Of a stretch of 64,000 bases of DNA, positions 44,284-57,420 are shown in pieces. Both the position numbers and the translations under genes were made by a program. Below the pieces are notes generated by a model, which was given only the letters and a program-made list of their open reading frames with translations, made no database searches and was not told the origin of the DNA. The DNA is from Paramacrobiotus metropolitanus (Eukaryota; Tardigrada; Eutardigrada; Parachela; Macrobiotidae), in NCBI RefSeq assembly GCF_019649055.1, contig NW_026570246.1:496001-560000 (forward strand), given 5' to 3'. The stretch's first letter is position 1. Each line of letters starts with the position of its first letter.

Positions 44284-47200
44284 GTGTGTTGTGTTGTAAA
44301 ACCTATTGGATTCGCCAATACCATCGTACTGCAGGAGCAATACCACCGGACGAGTACATTGCCCTTTCCGTCTACCATATATAACACACTACTGTCATAT
44401 GGCACAAGCACACACATTCATTCCGCAATCGATTTATGTGTTGCACAACTGCGCCGATGCGCCTGTGAATATTGTAAGAGTCAATGGCCCGACGACTGGT
44501 GAAGTACTTGAAACGATCGATTTCTTGTCTTCCCGAACACTTCCACCGGCGCTAACGTCCAATAAGATAACGGAATTTATAGGCCCGACTGTTGTCATTG
44601 AGCAATACTGCGCTCGGCTCCAATGAAGAAATCGTGAGTTTATCGTATCACGCTGACTGTGCCGGTATTATAAACCGCAAAAACGTTTGCATGGAGTCCC
44701 TTCCCTGTGATTCAAATGTGGCGTAATATTTCTTACTAACAGAGAGCGCCTATCGGCCGCACCGATACAAGCCGGCACTCTCAGCTGATAAACGCCTTAC
44801 GCGCGCCGAGGTCCCTGGCCTCCGGTAGCCGCAAGTCGTTGACCGAATTTGTCAACAAACAAATGAACTTGAACGTTTTCCAGATCGCTTCCTGTCATTC
44901 GGTATATTGTATACATCCTTCCTAACGTACGCAAATCCGTAGAAATGCTCAGCTCCCACCAATCAGAAGGCTTATTAAAAAGAGTCTATATTTACACAAG
45001 CAAAATGCCAGTGTTTCGCCAGAAAAGCGGGTCGGTCTAATATTTGACCCTGAATGTTGTACATTTTTTGTTGAGTCATTCGGGGTGAACAACCTGGTTG
45101 GGAAGATGCACCCAACAATGTGGTACCCAGCCGTTTTCTTACTTACATCAGTTTCGACTTTCGAGTGCCTTTTTGGCATCATGAATTGTTCAGAGCGAAA
45201 GTTCAGCAGATTATCGTAACAGATAGCAAAATTCTACTCTTCCTGAACGATTTCGTACCTTTGAAATTTGAACAACATCTACCGTTCTCACACGTAGCTA
45301 TTAATTTTCAGAAGATTGCTAACAAAAGTATTTTTGTTGGCCAATATTATAAATTTTTCTCAGCCGTAAGCAGTTAAAATCGAACTTCTGTAAAAACACG
45401 TCAAGGCACTAGCAAATTTTCCAGAAAGCATTAAATGTTTTGAGTCTTAGGAATTTGGAGATCGACAGTAGTTCTAATCTTAATTCCAGAAGCAACATTT
45501 CTAGCGCTATAACAACATAAATAACGAAAATCAGTAATAGTAACTGCAGTCAGCATTCAGTAATGATTTTTTCAGTCAGTCGTAGCTGTATTTCACCATT
45601 CACCCCAATCTGCTGAATTCCTAAGTAGTCCTTGTCAAGCTGACCATACCGTGGCAGTGGCTGCGCCATAGACCCGTTTCATAAAATTGTTAATAACAAC
45701 AATAGCAACCCGTAGGGTGTTTATGTTAAACGAGGTTAAAATTAATGTAAAATTTTTCAGTTGGCTTATTGTGACCGCTGATAGAGTAAGCAATTTTATT
45801 CGTGATGAAGTATTTACTGCACGTATTCATATATGGGTACCCAAAAACTTTTTGCAAAAACACGGTTGAAATTAAGAAATTAGTGCAGAAGAAGTTAGAA
45901 CGAAAAAATTACTTAACATCTTTCTTAAGGTAATGTGTGCAAGTTCTTGTACAGGAGTAACGATGGGAAAAAGTTCACATGAGTGCAGCCCAGTTGTCTG
46001 GCTTGCTGACGTCACGCCTAAGTTCATTCCTCATTTGTTGCACTTGCGCGGGCATTGACCCACACCAACCACCACGTGCGTCTCGCATACATTGCATAGC
46101 CAATGTAAGTACTACTACAGCGTACACCGCACGACCGGGATGCCTGGCATTGCCCGAAATTATTCCCTAAACGTGCCACCCTTCCGGGACATCACGTACG
46201 CTGCCTGCTTGAATCTCTTCCTTATAGGCAGCGCCATGAGCTATGAGGAGCCGGCAATACGATATCCTATGTACGCCATGCGTATAGCTATAGTATAAAA
46301 ATGACCAGCCTAAAGGAACGAAAGGTTATTGACACCTCCCGTAAGGCTGCAGTAATTCTCGTGGCGGGAGTGATTACTACCATATTCCCTTTGCGCTAGC
46401 CTGACAGGTAATCCCGATGCCGTTCGATATCGTTAACTTGGCTCACGGTATCTAGAGCACCCACCCGAACTGGCCTTTCCAAGCGCAAGACCAAGCTTTC
46501 ATAATCTCCTATCTCATTGCACTATTATATGAATGATTTCATACACTCGCCAATATGTTTCGAAAAAACCATTGAAAAAATGTTATAGTATGCCGAATAC
46601 CTGAAATTTTCCCACTAGGAACCAGACCATTGTAACTGCCAATACAAAAACGAGAGAATATAAAGTTACCGCGCCAACTACGCATTTATTATTTCAAAAA
46701 TTTAAATTAAGTTATTTAATAATTTGCATCAGCTACCTTCGATCAGAATTAAATTACAACTGCAACGCGAAAACATATATTTATAATAATTACTAATGCA
46801 AATTCTGCATGGATTCGTGAAGCAGAAGCATGCCAAGTCTCAACGTGTCCCAACCAGAAAAGCACGGAAGTTCCAAAGTGTAACCCGGAAGTTATGTACC
46901 ACGGCGCACTCTTATTAATTAAATCTAACATTATTTAACTTGTACAGTTGATACATATTACAGACGTATGAGAAACCTTATTGATGAAAATAATTGTATC
47001 CAAATTTCATCACAGATAAACCAAAAAACGCGCCTAACAAAGTGAGCATCAAGATCAAGGTACAAGCCAACGCTCTTGGTGCACACGTGAGGGCAATAAC
47101 CCCTAGACTACGCACAACTACATTATGCGGTTGGCCCGGGTTGGGATGCTCGTACGCATGCAACAACGCCCAGCCCAACGTTCCGGCGTTCTCGCTCGCC

Positions 47201-48412
47201 GCTCGCGGACGTAAAATTTAATAGATAAAATTTAAAACTGCCGATAAAAATACTATGTAATAAATTTTCGTTTTGAGATACAAAATGCAGTTAAAGTAAC
47301 TTAAAACCAAACAATGTCAAACATTTCCAGGTGTCGCTACAACACCAAACGCCGGATGCAAAAGCAAAAAACGACCGTGAGGCCGAAGAGAAGTGACCGC
47401 GCACCTGCACTTGCAATATTACGCCAGATCACCTCATGAACGAATGAGGCCATGTAGATATACTCGAATTCATGTTCTTACAATCGTAATATAACATAAT
47501 TCTTTCTCGCAGCTTCTTTTGCCGTGGGCTAAATTTGAACCTCAACAAAGCCGACATTACGTTTTCCAAGCTAATAAATTTTTATTATTTTTTTGCAAAA
47601 CCCTTGCTATAAAATTCTTTAGCTGGAATTATCGGAACACATTTCATAGTCAAATATCAACAGAAAAAAATTACCTTTAATATTCGTGGACATCACTGCA
47701 TACATAAGTAATCCGCTTTTGACAATGATCACCGATGAACATGTTAAAACTACCGGTACAAGATCTCCAGATTTCGCATTGGGCAAGCAAATGTACGGCT
47801 CGAAACGCAAAAGAAAGGAAAACTTTTGAGATCAAGGCACAGAAAAAATTCTGCAAATTGTTATTAACGAAGAAGAGTTTAATGTTATAATGCTCGAAAC
47901 ATAAATGTCCGATGACAAGTACAGCCCAAAAACTGCACGGGAAACAGTGGGGCTGCAAAACGCTTTACGATTGGTCTAACGGGCTGGGTGGTCCAGGTCA
48001 GGATATACGCAACGGGTAGCTTAATAATGGATGGAACAAGTTCGTAGAGCTAGCCCGGATCGTAGAGCCGCTCGGCTACCGTGAGACGCCATCGTTCGAT
48101 CTCAAAGAGGACACTAAGGGCACGTACTCGTACATACAGTACGCATTCAGAAATATCGCTGATAACGCTTTCGGTCATCAGTTTTGCTATGTGGAATATA
48201 GCACTCGAACTGCGCCGATAGGTGAAGTTACGTACGGTGAATCATCGGCTGTAAGGCCCGAACGGTGCAATACCAGCACACACACGTACCGCTCAAGCGC
48301 CCGCTCTGAATGGCTTTTTTGGTACTATAAGACATCCCGCCCATTAGACCTTATGCGTCAGTGCACACCCGGAAATGAGCGCACGTGGTTTAAAGTCGAG
48401 GTCATCCAATGA
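44284..48412 (+). other. cluster of degenerate coding-like fragments, origin unknown
   Basis: Several plus-strand stretches look like decayed coding sequence, with more C and G than their surroundings and mixed amino-acid content. Examples are 44402-44626 (MAQAHTFIPQSIYVLHNCAD...), a stop-free but ATG-less frame around 44930-45217 (contains ESFGVNNLVGKMHPTMWYPA), 46092-46298 (contains GMPGIARNYSLNVPPFRDI) and 47998-48412. The last is about 130 codons ending CTPGNERTWFKVEVIQ and is interrupted upstream by one TAG near 48016. No fragment matches a family I know and no splice borders link them. Possible sources are an old mobile element, an integrated viral sequence or a dead host gene; I cannot choose among them. 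Confidence 0.4.
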
Positions 48413-51400
48413 GTGACCAGCAGGCGGGTGGTGCTATATTATGCCAATTCTGGTACCGTACTCTTTGGCTGGTCTTCCTGAATAAGTTAAAAAAAGAGTA
48501 CTCAACGAAGTTAAGTTAAGTCACGTTAACTAGTTATGTATTTATAACAGTTTAAAGTTTTAGTACAGTAACGCAGAAATGTATATTAAACTTTTTTTAC
48601 CATGGTTTACTAGAATCTGTTAACACTATTAAAATCTCGAACTGTGCACAAAATATAAGGTTTCGAAAACTTTTATATTTAACTTTCGAAATAAATGTGG
48701 GCGATGGGCGTAATCGATGTCACAATGTGCATGCAGCATCAAGTTGTTACTAAATGTGCATCTGGACTTTGTAACATCTATATACTATATATATATCTGT
48801 TACGTGAATTAATACACTCACTACAGATAAGTTCAATAATACGATATTACGCTTAACTTGGCAATTTAATTGATTATAGTCGAAATTTAATAGTAGTAAT
48901 AAAGTGTGGGAATTAACTTCTAATTTATTTTTCTATCAGAATCTGATGCCATTGACAGCGCCGTTTTCATTTTTCATTATCGTCCCGGGAGAATACGAGT
49001 ACTTGTATATAGCGTCGTAATACGCGCCCGTTTGTCCACAAATCACGGCATTCGGGTGACCCTTAAATATGTGTAAATATAACCAAAGCAATATAAACTT
49101 TAAAGAAGAAAACTTAAAAGAAAAAAGTAAGAAGAGAAACTTTAAAGTAAAATAAATTAAATAATTGTTTAGTAAAGTTACTAAAGTACAGTACTCTATT
49201 GTAATACAGTAGTATCATTATCTACAGATACTGCTTACTTACTTGTTGTTATGCGCATGAAGGTGGTTTAACTTTTTTATTACGAACAGTAACGTCTTAG
49301 GTAAGTACTTACTTAATGTTGGCAAAAACATCTGATCTTAAACTAATTTACAAACCACGATTTACAATTATTGTAGTCCAGCCGTGGAAATACGCAAAAA
49401 AATGCTGCATAGCTACTGGTACCCATACTCCGCGGCATGGGGAATCGATACCAAGCAAAAGTTCTCTTGTCATAGAACCGGAAACCCTTTATGGCGGCTT
49501 TACGGTCGCGCTGGTGCGGCAAATGACTGGGGTTAACATGTAATTGCAAATTGAGTCTCCTGCGGCCTGTGCACTGAAGGAAATTAAACGATCCACAAAA
49601 CACTTAAACTGTTAATTAAAGCTGTTCTCTAATGTCCCCAACCATGTTTAGAGAAAATTATGTTCAGATAACAATATGCATGCGACGATGCGACCGTCAA
49701 CCGTGTATACGGTATTATAAATCTTAATAACAATGCTGCAATACCAATATAACAAGGAACAGTGTAGTTATACGATATTTATTGTTAAATGTTAGTGGTC
49801 TTGGTAAAACCACAGAGAAACCGACCAATGCTGCTGTTCGGTTCCTCTATGGTAAAACTCGTATTTAATATTAGGATTCCACTGACCTTTGCCTCTGGCG
49901 CTAAAGGCATTGATCTGGAGTGGTCCTTGCTTTTTCCCAACCCGAGTAAAACAGCTTGTAAAAAAACGTTAGCAAAGGTTATTTAAAGGCCCAAATTGAG
50001 ACACATCCGTTCACCTATAGCGGTAGTTAGTAGTTACACGTTCAACTTACACGCTTTTTTCTAAGTTGTTTTACTCGGGAAAAGAGACAGAGGCATACAT
50101 GTCCCTTCATTCGAAGGGACATTCAGGCATTCAAAAGGACAGGTCCCTTCATTCCCTTTGGCCTTCTTTCAAAGGTCACTGTTTACCGCCATTATATCCA
50201 AAGTAATAATTAAATTTTGTATATATATGATTATGAGTTCTATCGTAACTATAGCTATAGATGTACTTATACTCGTACATCTTTAACAGATTGTTGTTTT
50301 CGAAGTTTTTTTCGTTGACGGCGTCCAGCGCGTCCGTTATCCATGGCCTGGCGCTTATCTGTTCCGAATTTCCGATCCATTAATTCACAATCGGGTGAGA
50401 TGGACATCAACTATACAATGAACTAATAATTATGATCTGTGTTTTCGTCGGCGCACCCGGAACACTAATGCATTATGCGACATTTAGTCGCGTAATAACT
50501 CGATACAACCCTTCTCGTATTCCTCCGTATAATTATTTAAAAACAGAAGTATCACTAGAAGTATAAACAAACAAACACGTAGGCATAACGTTAATTTATT
50601 TTAAATACCTAGGCACGAAAACGGATAGCAGCGCAGTACGCCCGAATTCGCTAATTGCTGTACATGCACCCAGCGGTGTCCATTGTCGACTGTATGACAT
50701 CTAACGAAGTACTTATTTGTATTTACAGAATACAGCTATTTAAGTATTTTCCTCTTAGTTTTTATTGTTCACTGCTTTATGTATTAGCGTAGCAGTTCAG
50801 GGGAAAATTTGCACCGGCACGGTTGGGGAGGCACGGCTGAATAATAATTCATTATAATTGGAACATTTATTGGATTCCTTTCCCAAGTTTTGAACTTTTT
50901 TTAGTGCACCGCATCTCGAATGTCGTGTACTCATACAACAGACCAAAAACTAAATCTGAGATCTTCCAGCCCAAATAAATTATTTTTATGCAGATGAGAC
51001 ATCAAGTGGTCGCTAGACTACCTACGGGTAGAGTTGCTAGACACTACGTATACATTCAAAAGTACAAGCCAGCCGGCTACAACGATCAGGGTCGAGATTT
51101 CCGAAATCAAGTGTCGGCTAAATAATTCAAATAAAAAAAATCAGACAAAAGCTTTCATAGTTATAGTAGTATTACAATTTATCAGCCACTGCCGCCCAAT
51201 GGCATTGTCCACAGCCATTGTCAACTACCGGTTGTGGCACTTTCACGAGCAAAACTCTTCCCACAATTTCACCACTGCTATCAATGTAGTGTAGCCCGTA
51301 TCAAGCTTCTTGATCGATGCTGTAACTGCCAATAATTTGCCTTTAACATTTTGATCTGATGTCGGAAACCATGCCTTCGAAATTGCAGAATATGCTAATC

Positions 51401-52633
51401 AAGCAAGTAATCATTTTGATTAAACCGATTCACAAAGCCTCCATAATCCATATACGCCAGGGGCAGGCATTCTTTCCAGCCAAACTCTCCAGTCCCAGTG
51501 CTGTTTCAGCCTGTCTGTGCATCGCCATGAGAGTGTGATACGATAACTGATAATTGTGGTAAAATGTCGTGATTTTATCAAGTAGTCAAACATAAGGGGA
51601 TGCTTGTGCAAACCAAAAACTCAATTACTTTATCAGGCTAAAGATCATGCATGCAGAGGACTGACTTTAAAAAACAAGATCCATTCAACTCAGCATCGAC
51701 AGCTGATGGTCCGCCGTTGAGGAACGTTGCAAAACATGTACAAAACTAAAATACACAATAGACAATTTGGGCACTCTTCGACCGTAGCATTGGCCATAGC
51801 CATATCCTTTGGTCTTGGACCGATTGTCGGTCCGAATCGTCTTTAGCTACGGTTTCAAAGCTACGGCACGGTCAATGCAGAGCTGGCATTGACCGTAGAA
51901 AAGACAAACTACGGTCATCCTCTTTCTCCCTCTGCCTTCGCAGCTGAGTACAACTGCCTACGGGGAGCCAAAATCAGAAATGTTCAAAAAAGTATGCAGA
52001 TTTTTCTGGGATGTTTAAGAATGTTAACAGTAATTGTTTTCTATTTTTAAAATGACTTCAAAACGAACCATCAGAAGATCATGAAATTTCCATTTGTAGC
52101 GCATCAACTCAACTCCCTGTAAAAATCGCATCGTGCCTCGCTTCCGATCTGGCACGAATTTCAAAATTCAAAATACCCGCTTTTTATGTAATTCGACAAA
52201 CTTCGACATAGATTTGCAAGATTACAGTCCGTGCTACACTTTTATTCTCCACAAGGAAAGGATTTTTATTGTTAACAATAAAAATAACTTATCCTATCCA
52301 GCAGTAAAAAGACCCTGACTGGCGTAGAAGTTTCGCGTGTCTCCAGTTTGGCAGTTTGCATGGTGCAGATAGATTAATGCTGTGATGAATGCATTTAATA
52401 AAGTTGGTTAGAGAAGCAAAAGGATTCGAGACTAAGATGAAAATAAAGCTGCAACAATACTGAAATCACAGTTTTGAACCAGAGAGTTTTGAAGTTGTGG
52501 TTTTCAAGTTTCAGTTGACTTTTCTTCGGTTGACAAAGTAGACACTGGGCAGTTTTCGCTTTTGCAGTACGGCTGTACGTAGTGTACGAGTGCACAATAT
52601 CAGATATTAAATTTTCTTAAAAAATCTCCTACC
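48413..52633. other. intergenic, no gene recognised
   Basis: AT-rich sequence with only short open frames. A small hairpin (GTCCCTTCATTCGAAGGGAC) lies near 50101, and the same CCCTTCATTC motif recurs near 50144. Around 51800-51920 the words CTACGGT and GACCGTAG recur in both orientations. Confidence 0.45.
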
Positions 52634-52969
52634 ACACTTTCCATCAAAGGCTTTTTCTGAATACACCGTTGGATTCACCGTAAAATTCTAAACAAAATAG
52701 TTGAGGAAGATTTTTGAATTTCGCTTTCTCCCTAAAATCAACTGCACGGGCGGTCGCACCTAGGAGACCCGAGATTTTGGGGTATTGCCCCCTGAGCGCT
52801 GGGGCATTGGAGTGACTTGGGGGAAATCCCCCACAATCTCAGGTGTCGTATGGCCGACCGCCCGTGCAGTTGATTTTAGGGGGAAAGCGAAATTCAAAAA
52901 TCTTCCTCAACTATTTTGTTTAGAATTTCAATCAACGTGTATTCAGAAAAATTCCTGATGGAAAGTGTG
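52634..52969. mobile_element. foldback element with ~120-bp inverted arms
   Basis: The left arm 52634-52756 and right arm 52855-52969 are near-exact inverse complements. They share CACGGGCGGTCG, TTGATTTTAGGG, AGCGAAATTCAAAAATC, GTTGAGGAAGATTT and the outer CACACTTTCCATC. The 98-base centre is GC-rich (contains GAGCGCTGGGGCATTGG). No coding sequence is present. The layout is that of a foldback or MITE-like element. No clear target duplication was seen just outside the ends. Confidence 0.85.
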
Positions 52970-53700
52970 AAGTTCTTCGAAAATTCAACCGGGATCTCGC
53001 TACGGGCCTGCAGTGCCCTGCACAGTATTGATACCAGTATTGCTACTGCTTTCTCCAACGCCGGAGTTTGGGCAGCCAAGTAACCGGGCTGCAGTGCGTT
53101 TGGCCACAGCCGTGAGCACTGCTATTGCTAATGCTACTGTCAATGCTGGCGCTTGCCCAAATTCGCTATTAATGTAACTGATCCTTGATTTAATTTGAAA
53201 CATAACACCGTCGACTTTTCCAGACCAGATACAGTACTGCCTTCCTTACTGTTAGAGCACAGTATAGCATCTACATAGTTCCAGTTCTGCATTATATATA
53301 ATATTAGCAAATTGTAAAATTTCAAAGCAAACGATACATTCTGACTTCTGTTATTACGACACCGGCGTCACACCGCTGCGGTTGTTTGTCGCTTATCCGC
53401 TCACCCTTACCTACATTGTAAACTTTGCACATAATAAACTGCATATACTGTAATAAACTGTTGCAATATTATGTGCAATAACGTCGATAAAAATATTGAA
53501 TAATTTGTAACTGTACAGATGAAATGTTTTTAGTTATGGCACGCAGTAGTTTCTTTCTATATAGATATATTTCGTTGGCTGCGACCTGCGTTATCGTTTT
53601 ACCGATCTTCTGACGGAATTCTGCCACAGTTACAGTAATTTTTCTCACCAGTCAGCCGATGCCGTCCACAAAGTCATACACTAATAATTATTATCCAATT
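52970..53700. other. intergenic, no gene recognised
   Basis: Short stretch after the foldback element with no recognisable coding sequence. A GCTACTG/GCTATTG-rich patch occurs at 53040-53150. Confidence 0.45.
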
Positions 53701-53704
53701 TGCG

Positions 53705-56700
53705 TACTTTAAAATGTTTTGAAAACCTCTCAGTCTTGCGGGTGATCTAAGGCCAGTCTTGTCTTGCTATCATCAAATGATTAAGGCCAGTGGTCACTGA
53801 AAGGCTTGTTACCATGGATGCCATAGAGCTAACATGGCTGGCCGGTTACCACGGGCACATTATATACAAAGTACTACACTCAAACAATAAGAAAAGCTTC
53901 GGCCTCTGCGTTTCTTCTGTTCACGGACTGAGTGAACAAATCATTTCGGCCGCTGCATCTGCTAGAGTAGCTTAATAATTTGGTAATTTTGAGTAGAATG
54001 AACAGAAACCTAGCACGCGAGAAAAAAACAAAACAAGCTCCAGGGTTAAAGGTCAACAACGCAGTACGCTCGTCGCGGACAACCATCCTGGGCAGTTGTC
54101 TGGCTTTGCCATTCTGACTTTTCGAGAAACTAATTACATGCTAAACAATATACTGCAAAGAAAATAATAAGTTTTTAAAATCGTCGTAAGCCAATATTCA
54201 TCCGTGCTCAGCTGGTTATATGAATACTAAACATCTCTAGCAGGTCTTCGGCCTCGCCTGTTAGACCGCGGTAATCTCAGCTTCTACTCATCCGATTTTC
54301 CTGCTTTAAAATGTTCTAAAAACCTCCCGGTCTGGCGGGTGATCTAAGATTAATTGTTGTTTGCTAAATTCAGAAATCCAAGCCCAGTGGTCACTCAAAA
54401 GCTTGTTACCATGGATGCCATAAGCCTAACATAGGCTGGTCTGTTGCCACAGGAATTAAATTTGCGCAAGAAAAATCTTAGGCATCGCCTCTTCGTTTCT
54501 TGTCTTCCATTAACTGAGTGAACGAATCACTTCGGACACTTCAATGGCTACAATAGCTTATTAGAATTTTGATAGTTTAACAGAACAAGCATAAAATCAG
54601 CAGCCGAGCCACAAACCAAACAGACTCTAGGGGCAAAAGGTCACTACTCCAAGAACTAGGATTCAGATATTTTGACTCTAAAGAAAAAAGTTCGATTTAT
54701 TAACTTAAACGATAATGCCAGTAAGCGTCCGCAGGATGGCAAATCACTAACAAAAAAAAGGCAAATCACTGACAAAAAAGGGAAAAATTACAGCTGATGG
54801 AACAGCAAGTTAACTGCAGAGCATTCCTGTCATCCGTTAAATCTGCTAAACTGAACAAGATCTGCTGTCTTAATGCAAAAGCCAATTGTTTTCAAACAAA
54901 ATAAGAATTGCTTCCTCGAATACGCTGCAACCTATGAAGTTTGAACTGATTTATTTACCCAGTCGTAAGCCAATATTCATCCGTGCTCAGCTTGTTAACT
55001 ACATCCGTAACAGCCGTGACGGCCTTTGCTAAGAAAATTATGTTTGGACGAACGGGTAGGCCGATTTTGACGCGGTAAAGTGCGCCAGAATCGTCGCAAC
55101 GAAGCGGGTGATGTTGCGCTATTGCCGACCCGATGCGCCTCAAGGGGGAAGCAGGTGCCTCAAAAAACAAATTGTTGCCATGGGCCTGACAGCCTCGGCT
55201 TCAGACATCGCCTTCATTTCGGTAAAGCAAAGTATTGTTAACAATATTAACTGCTTATTATTTCCGGTGTGAGGACTATAAAAAGACGCATAACTCCACA
55301 CCCAGATATCCGTACGCATGTGGCAAGTGCACTTATACGACAACCGGATATTTTAGCTGAGTCGTACAACGCAACTGCGCCGCATGCGTTCGGAATACTA
55401 TGGGTGGGATTATGCGTTTTTTTGTCCATGCTGTACAGGGCGCACCTCGGTCACCGGACTCGATGCGTAAAAAAAGCAAATGTTTTCCACAAACCTCATA
55501 AAATTATGCGCCGTAACGCTACAAAGCTGGTTGCGGATTAAGACATAAAATGACCCCTTATTTGTCACTACCGTTATTGTCCCTTTATTATCGAACTTCT
55601 TAACGAATGTATAATTTAAGACATAAAATGACCCCCTATTTGTCCACTACCGTTAAATTCAGCATTCATCTGTTTTCCAGTACAGTACTTCAAAATTACA
55701 GAAATAAAAATATGGTGGTGGGCCTGCAGTGGTGTAGGTGGGCCTACACGCCTCGACTTCGGACCTCGCTCCAAACTAAGTATTTGTAGTAGTTAATGCA
55801 AAATATTAAGATTTAAACAACGCAGCGCGCTTCGACCACCGAATCGAAGCGCTAAAAATACGAAAAAAGCCAAAATCAGACGTCACCCAAGTAGTTACTA
55901 GATTATTATTACGGATGTAGTCCTCCGTAAACTGGTTATCTACATCCGTAACCACGTATACACGATTGATAATGTAGCCAATGTTTGGGCGAACGGCTGA
56001 ACCGATTTCGACGCGGCCAAGTGCGTTAAATTCGTCTCAACGGCACGAATGTTCTTACGCTATTGCGCCATCGATACGCCCCAAAAGGGAAGGAGTAGCC
56101 CCAAAAAACAAATTGTTGCCATGGGCCCCCATAGACATACATGGTAAATACATTGTCTGTTTGCGGACCGTTCGGAAAAACCGAGACAGACCGCGGCCTT
56201 CGGCATCGGCACGTTACAAAGTATTGAAAATTTAAGAAACATGTGCAAAAATTAATCGCAGTCAATCCCACCAGCGTGATCGGTATACCTCGTATTCTTT
56301 CATATACGATATTTCTTAGATATCTTAGGTTTCTTAGGTTTCTTAAGTTTTCTTAGGTTTCTTAGGTTTCTCAGGTTTCTTAGGTATTCTTAGGTATTCC
56401 TAGGTATTCTTAGGTTTCACAGGTTTCTTAGATTTCTTTGGTTTCTTAGTTTTCTTAGGCTTTCTTAGGGTTTCTCAAGTTTTCATAGATTTTCTCTTTC
56501 TTACTTTTCGTAGTTTTCTTAGCGGCTGGGACCAATGCGATCAACCGTTGCGAAGTGTGCATTGCGTAATAAACTTGCGCCGCAAAAGTTTGTGTACGGA
56601 TGTAGATCCCGTAAACTGGTTATATGAATACTAACTAAGTAACAAGGGTCCTCGACACTTTGCCGTTGTACTCAATGTCCTCCCGTTCTACACATCCAAT

Positions 56701-56900
56701 GTGCACGCTCTAAAGTGCTACAGAATCCTCTCAGTGTCGAGAGTGTTCCTGCATCATCAATTTTCTGGAAAGCCCAATCCCCACAGTCCAGTGGTCACTC
56801 AAAAGCTTGTTACCATGGTGGCCATTAGCTTAACATGGGCTCTTTGTGAATCCTCAGATTATATTATTACAATTATTGTTATTACATCGAATTGTCATTG
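53705..56900. repeat. cluster of dispersed repeat copies
   Basis: Three copies of one unit occur at about 53710-53860, 54305-54455 and 56700-56845, each with CCAGTGGTCACT, then GCTTGTTACCATGG and GCCAT. A second unit containing ACTACATCCGTAAC/ATGTTTGG.CGAACGG and AACAAATTGTTGCCATGGGC occurs at about 54999-55200 and 55941-56125. CCAATATTCATCCGTGCTCAGC recurs at 54192 and 54969 and, in shorter form, at 57093. The order and spacing suggest one composite element duplicated or broken by later insertions. No transposase-like frame was recognised. Confidence 0.7.
56312..56525 (+). repeat. degenerate tandem array of TTTCTTAGG
   Basis: About twenty imperfect copies of a 9-10 base unit, TTTCTTAGG or TATTCTTAGG, run head to tail. 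Units become more divergent towards 56500. It is interstitial and too variable to be a functional telomere. Confidence 0.85.
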
Positions 56901-57003
56901 AAATTAGCGAACCGCGAATAAGCAGAATAACCGATTCTGCTCATGCCTGTTTATTTTGTTCGTGCCTCCTTAATGTAATAAACATCATCGTGCCATTATT
57001 TAA

Positions 57004-57090
57004 GTCTTAAGATTTCGAGCATGTAAAAAGGTTAATTGCATATGTAATACATATGCAATTAACCTTTTTACATGCTCGAAATCTTAAGAC
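57004..57090. repeat. perfect palindrome, 42-bp arms with 3-base loop
   Basis: The arm 57004-57045 (starting GTCTTAAGATTTCGAGC) is followed by AAT and then its exact inverse complement at 57049-57090. I found no mismatch in 42 bases. Confidence 0.93.
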
Positions 57091-57174
57091 ATTATTCATC
57101 CGTGCTGGGCTTGTTATTAATATTACGTAGTAGTTATATTAATAAAATAAGCCTTAGCGAATTCCATTTCTGTC

Positions 57175-57420
57175 ACCCTTTTTTGAGCGAGCCACTGAAC
57201 CAAACTTTGATGTCCATATGTCATTCAATAGCCGGGAGTTTGCAGATTTGCAGAAACCAGTCAGTTTTTTGAAAGTATGTGAAGTTTTAGAGAAAATCTT
57301 AAAAGAACTTAACATACAAAGTCTACGGGAAAAGTGCAGAACCCACCACTGCAAACCCACCCAAGCCACCACTGTCACGAACAACACAGGAAAAGACATC
57401 TACACTTGATGGAACTTTGG
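57175..57420 (+). repeat. coding-like repeat, copy 1 (inverted copy at 60.4-60.7 kb)
   Basis: A frame running to 57409 contains FDVHMSFNSREFADL and LNIQSLREKCRTHHC. On the opposite strand at about 60430-60660 a related sequence encodes FDV...SFDSS and NMPSLREK, with a stop just after it. Two inverted, diverged copies suggest a mobile-element origin. I do not recognise the protein. Confidence 0.55.

Noticed and set aside
49343-49603. 86-codon minus-strand open frame
   Set aside because: No motif, no splice partner, and a plus-strand frame of similar length overlaps it; chance openness is enough.
56312-56525. Telomere-like array
   Set aside because: The unit TTTCTTAGG is too variable, interstitial and does not match a telomere repeat known to me.
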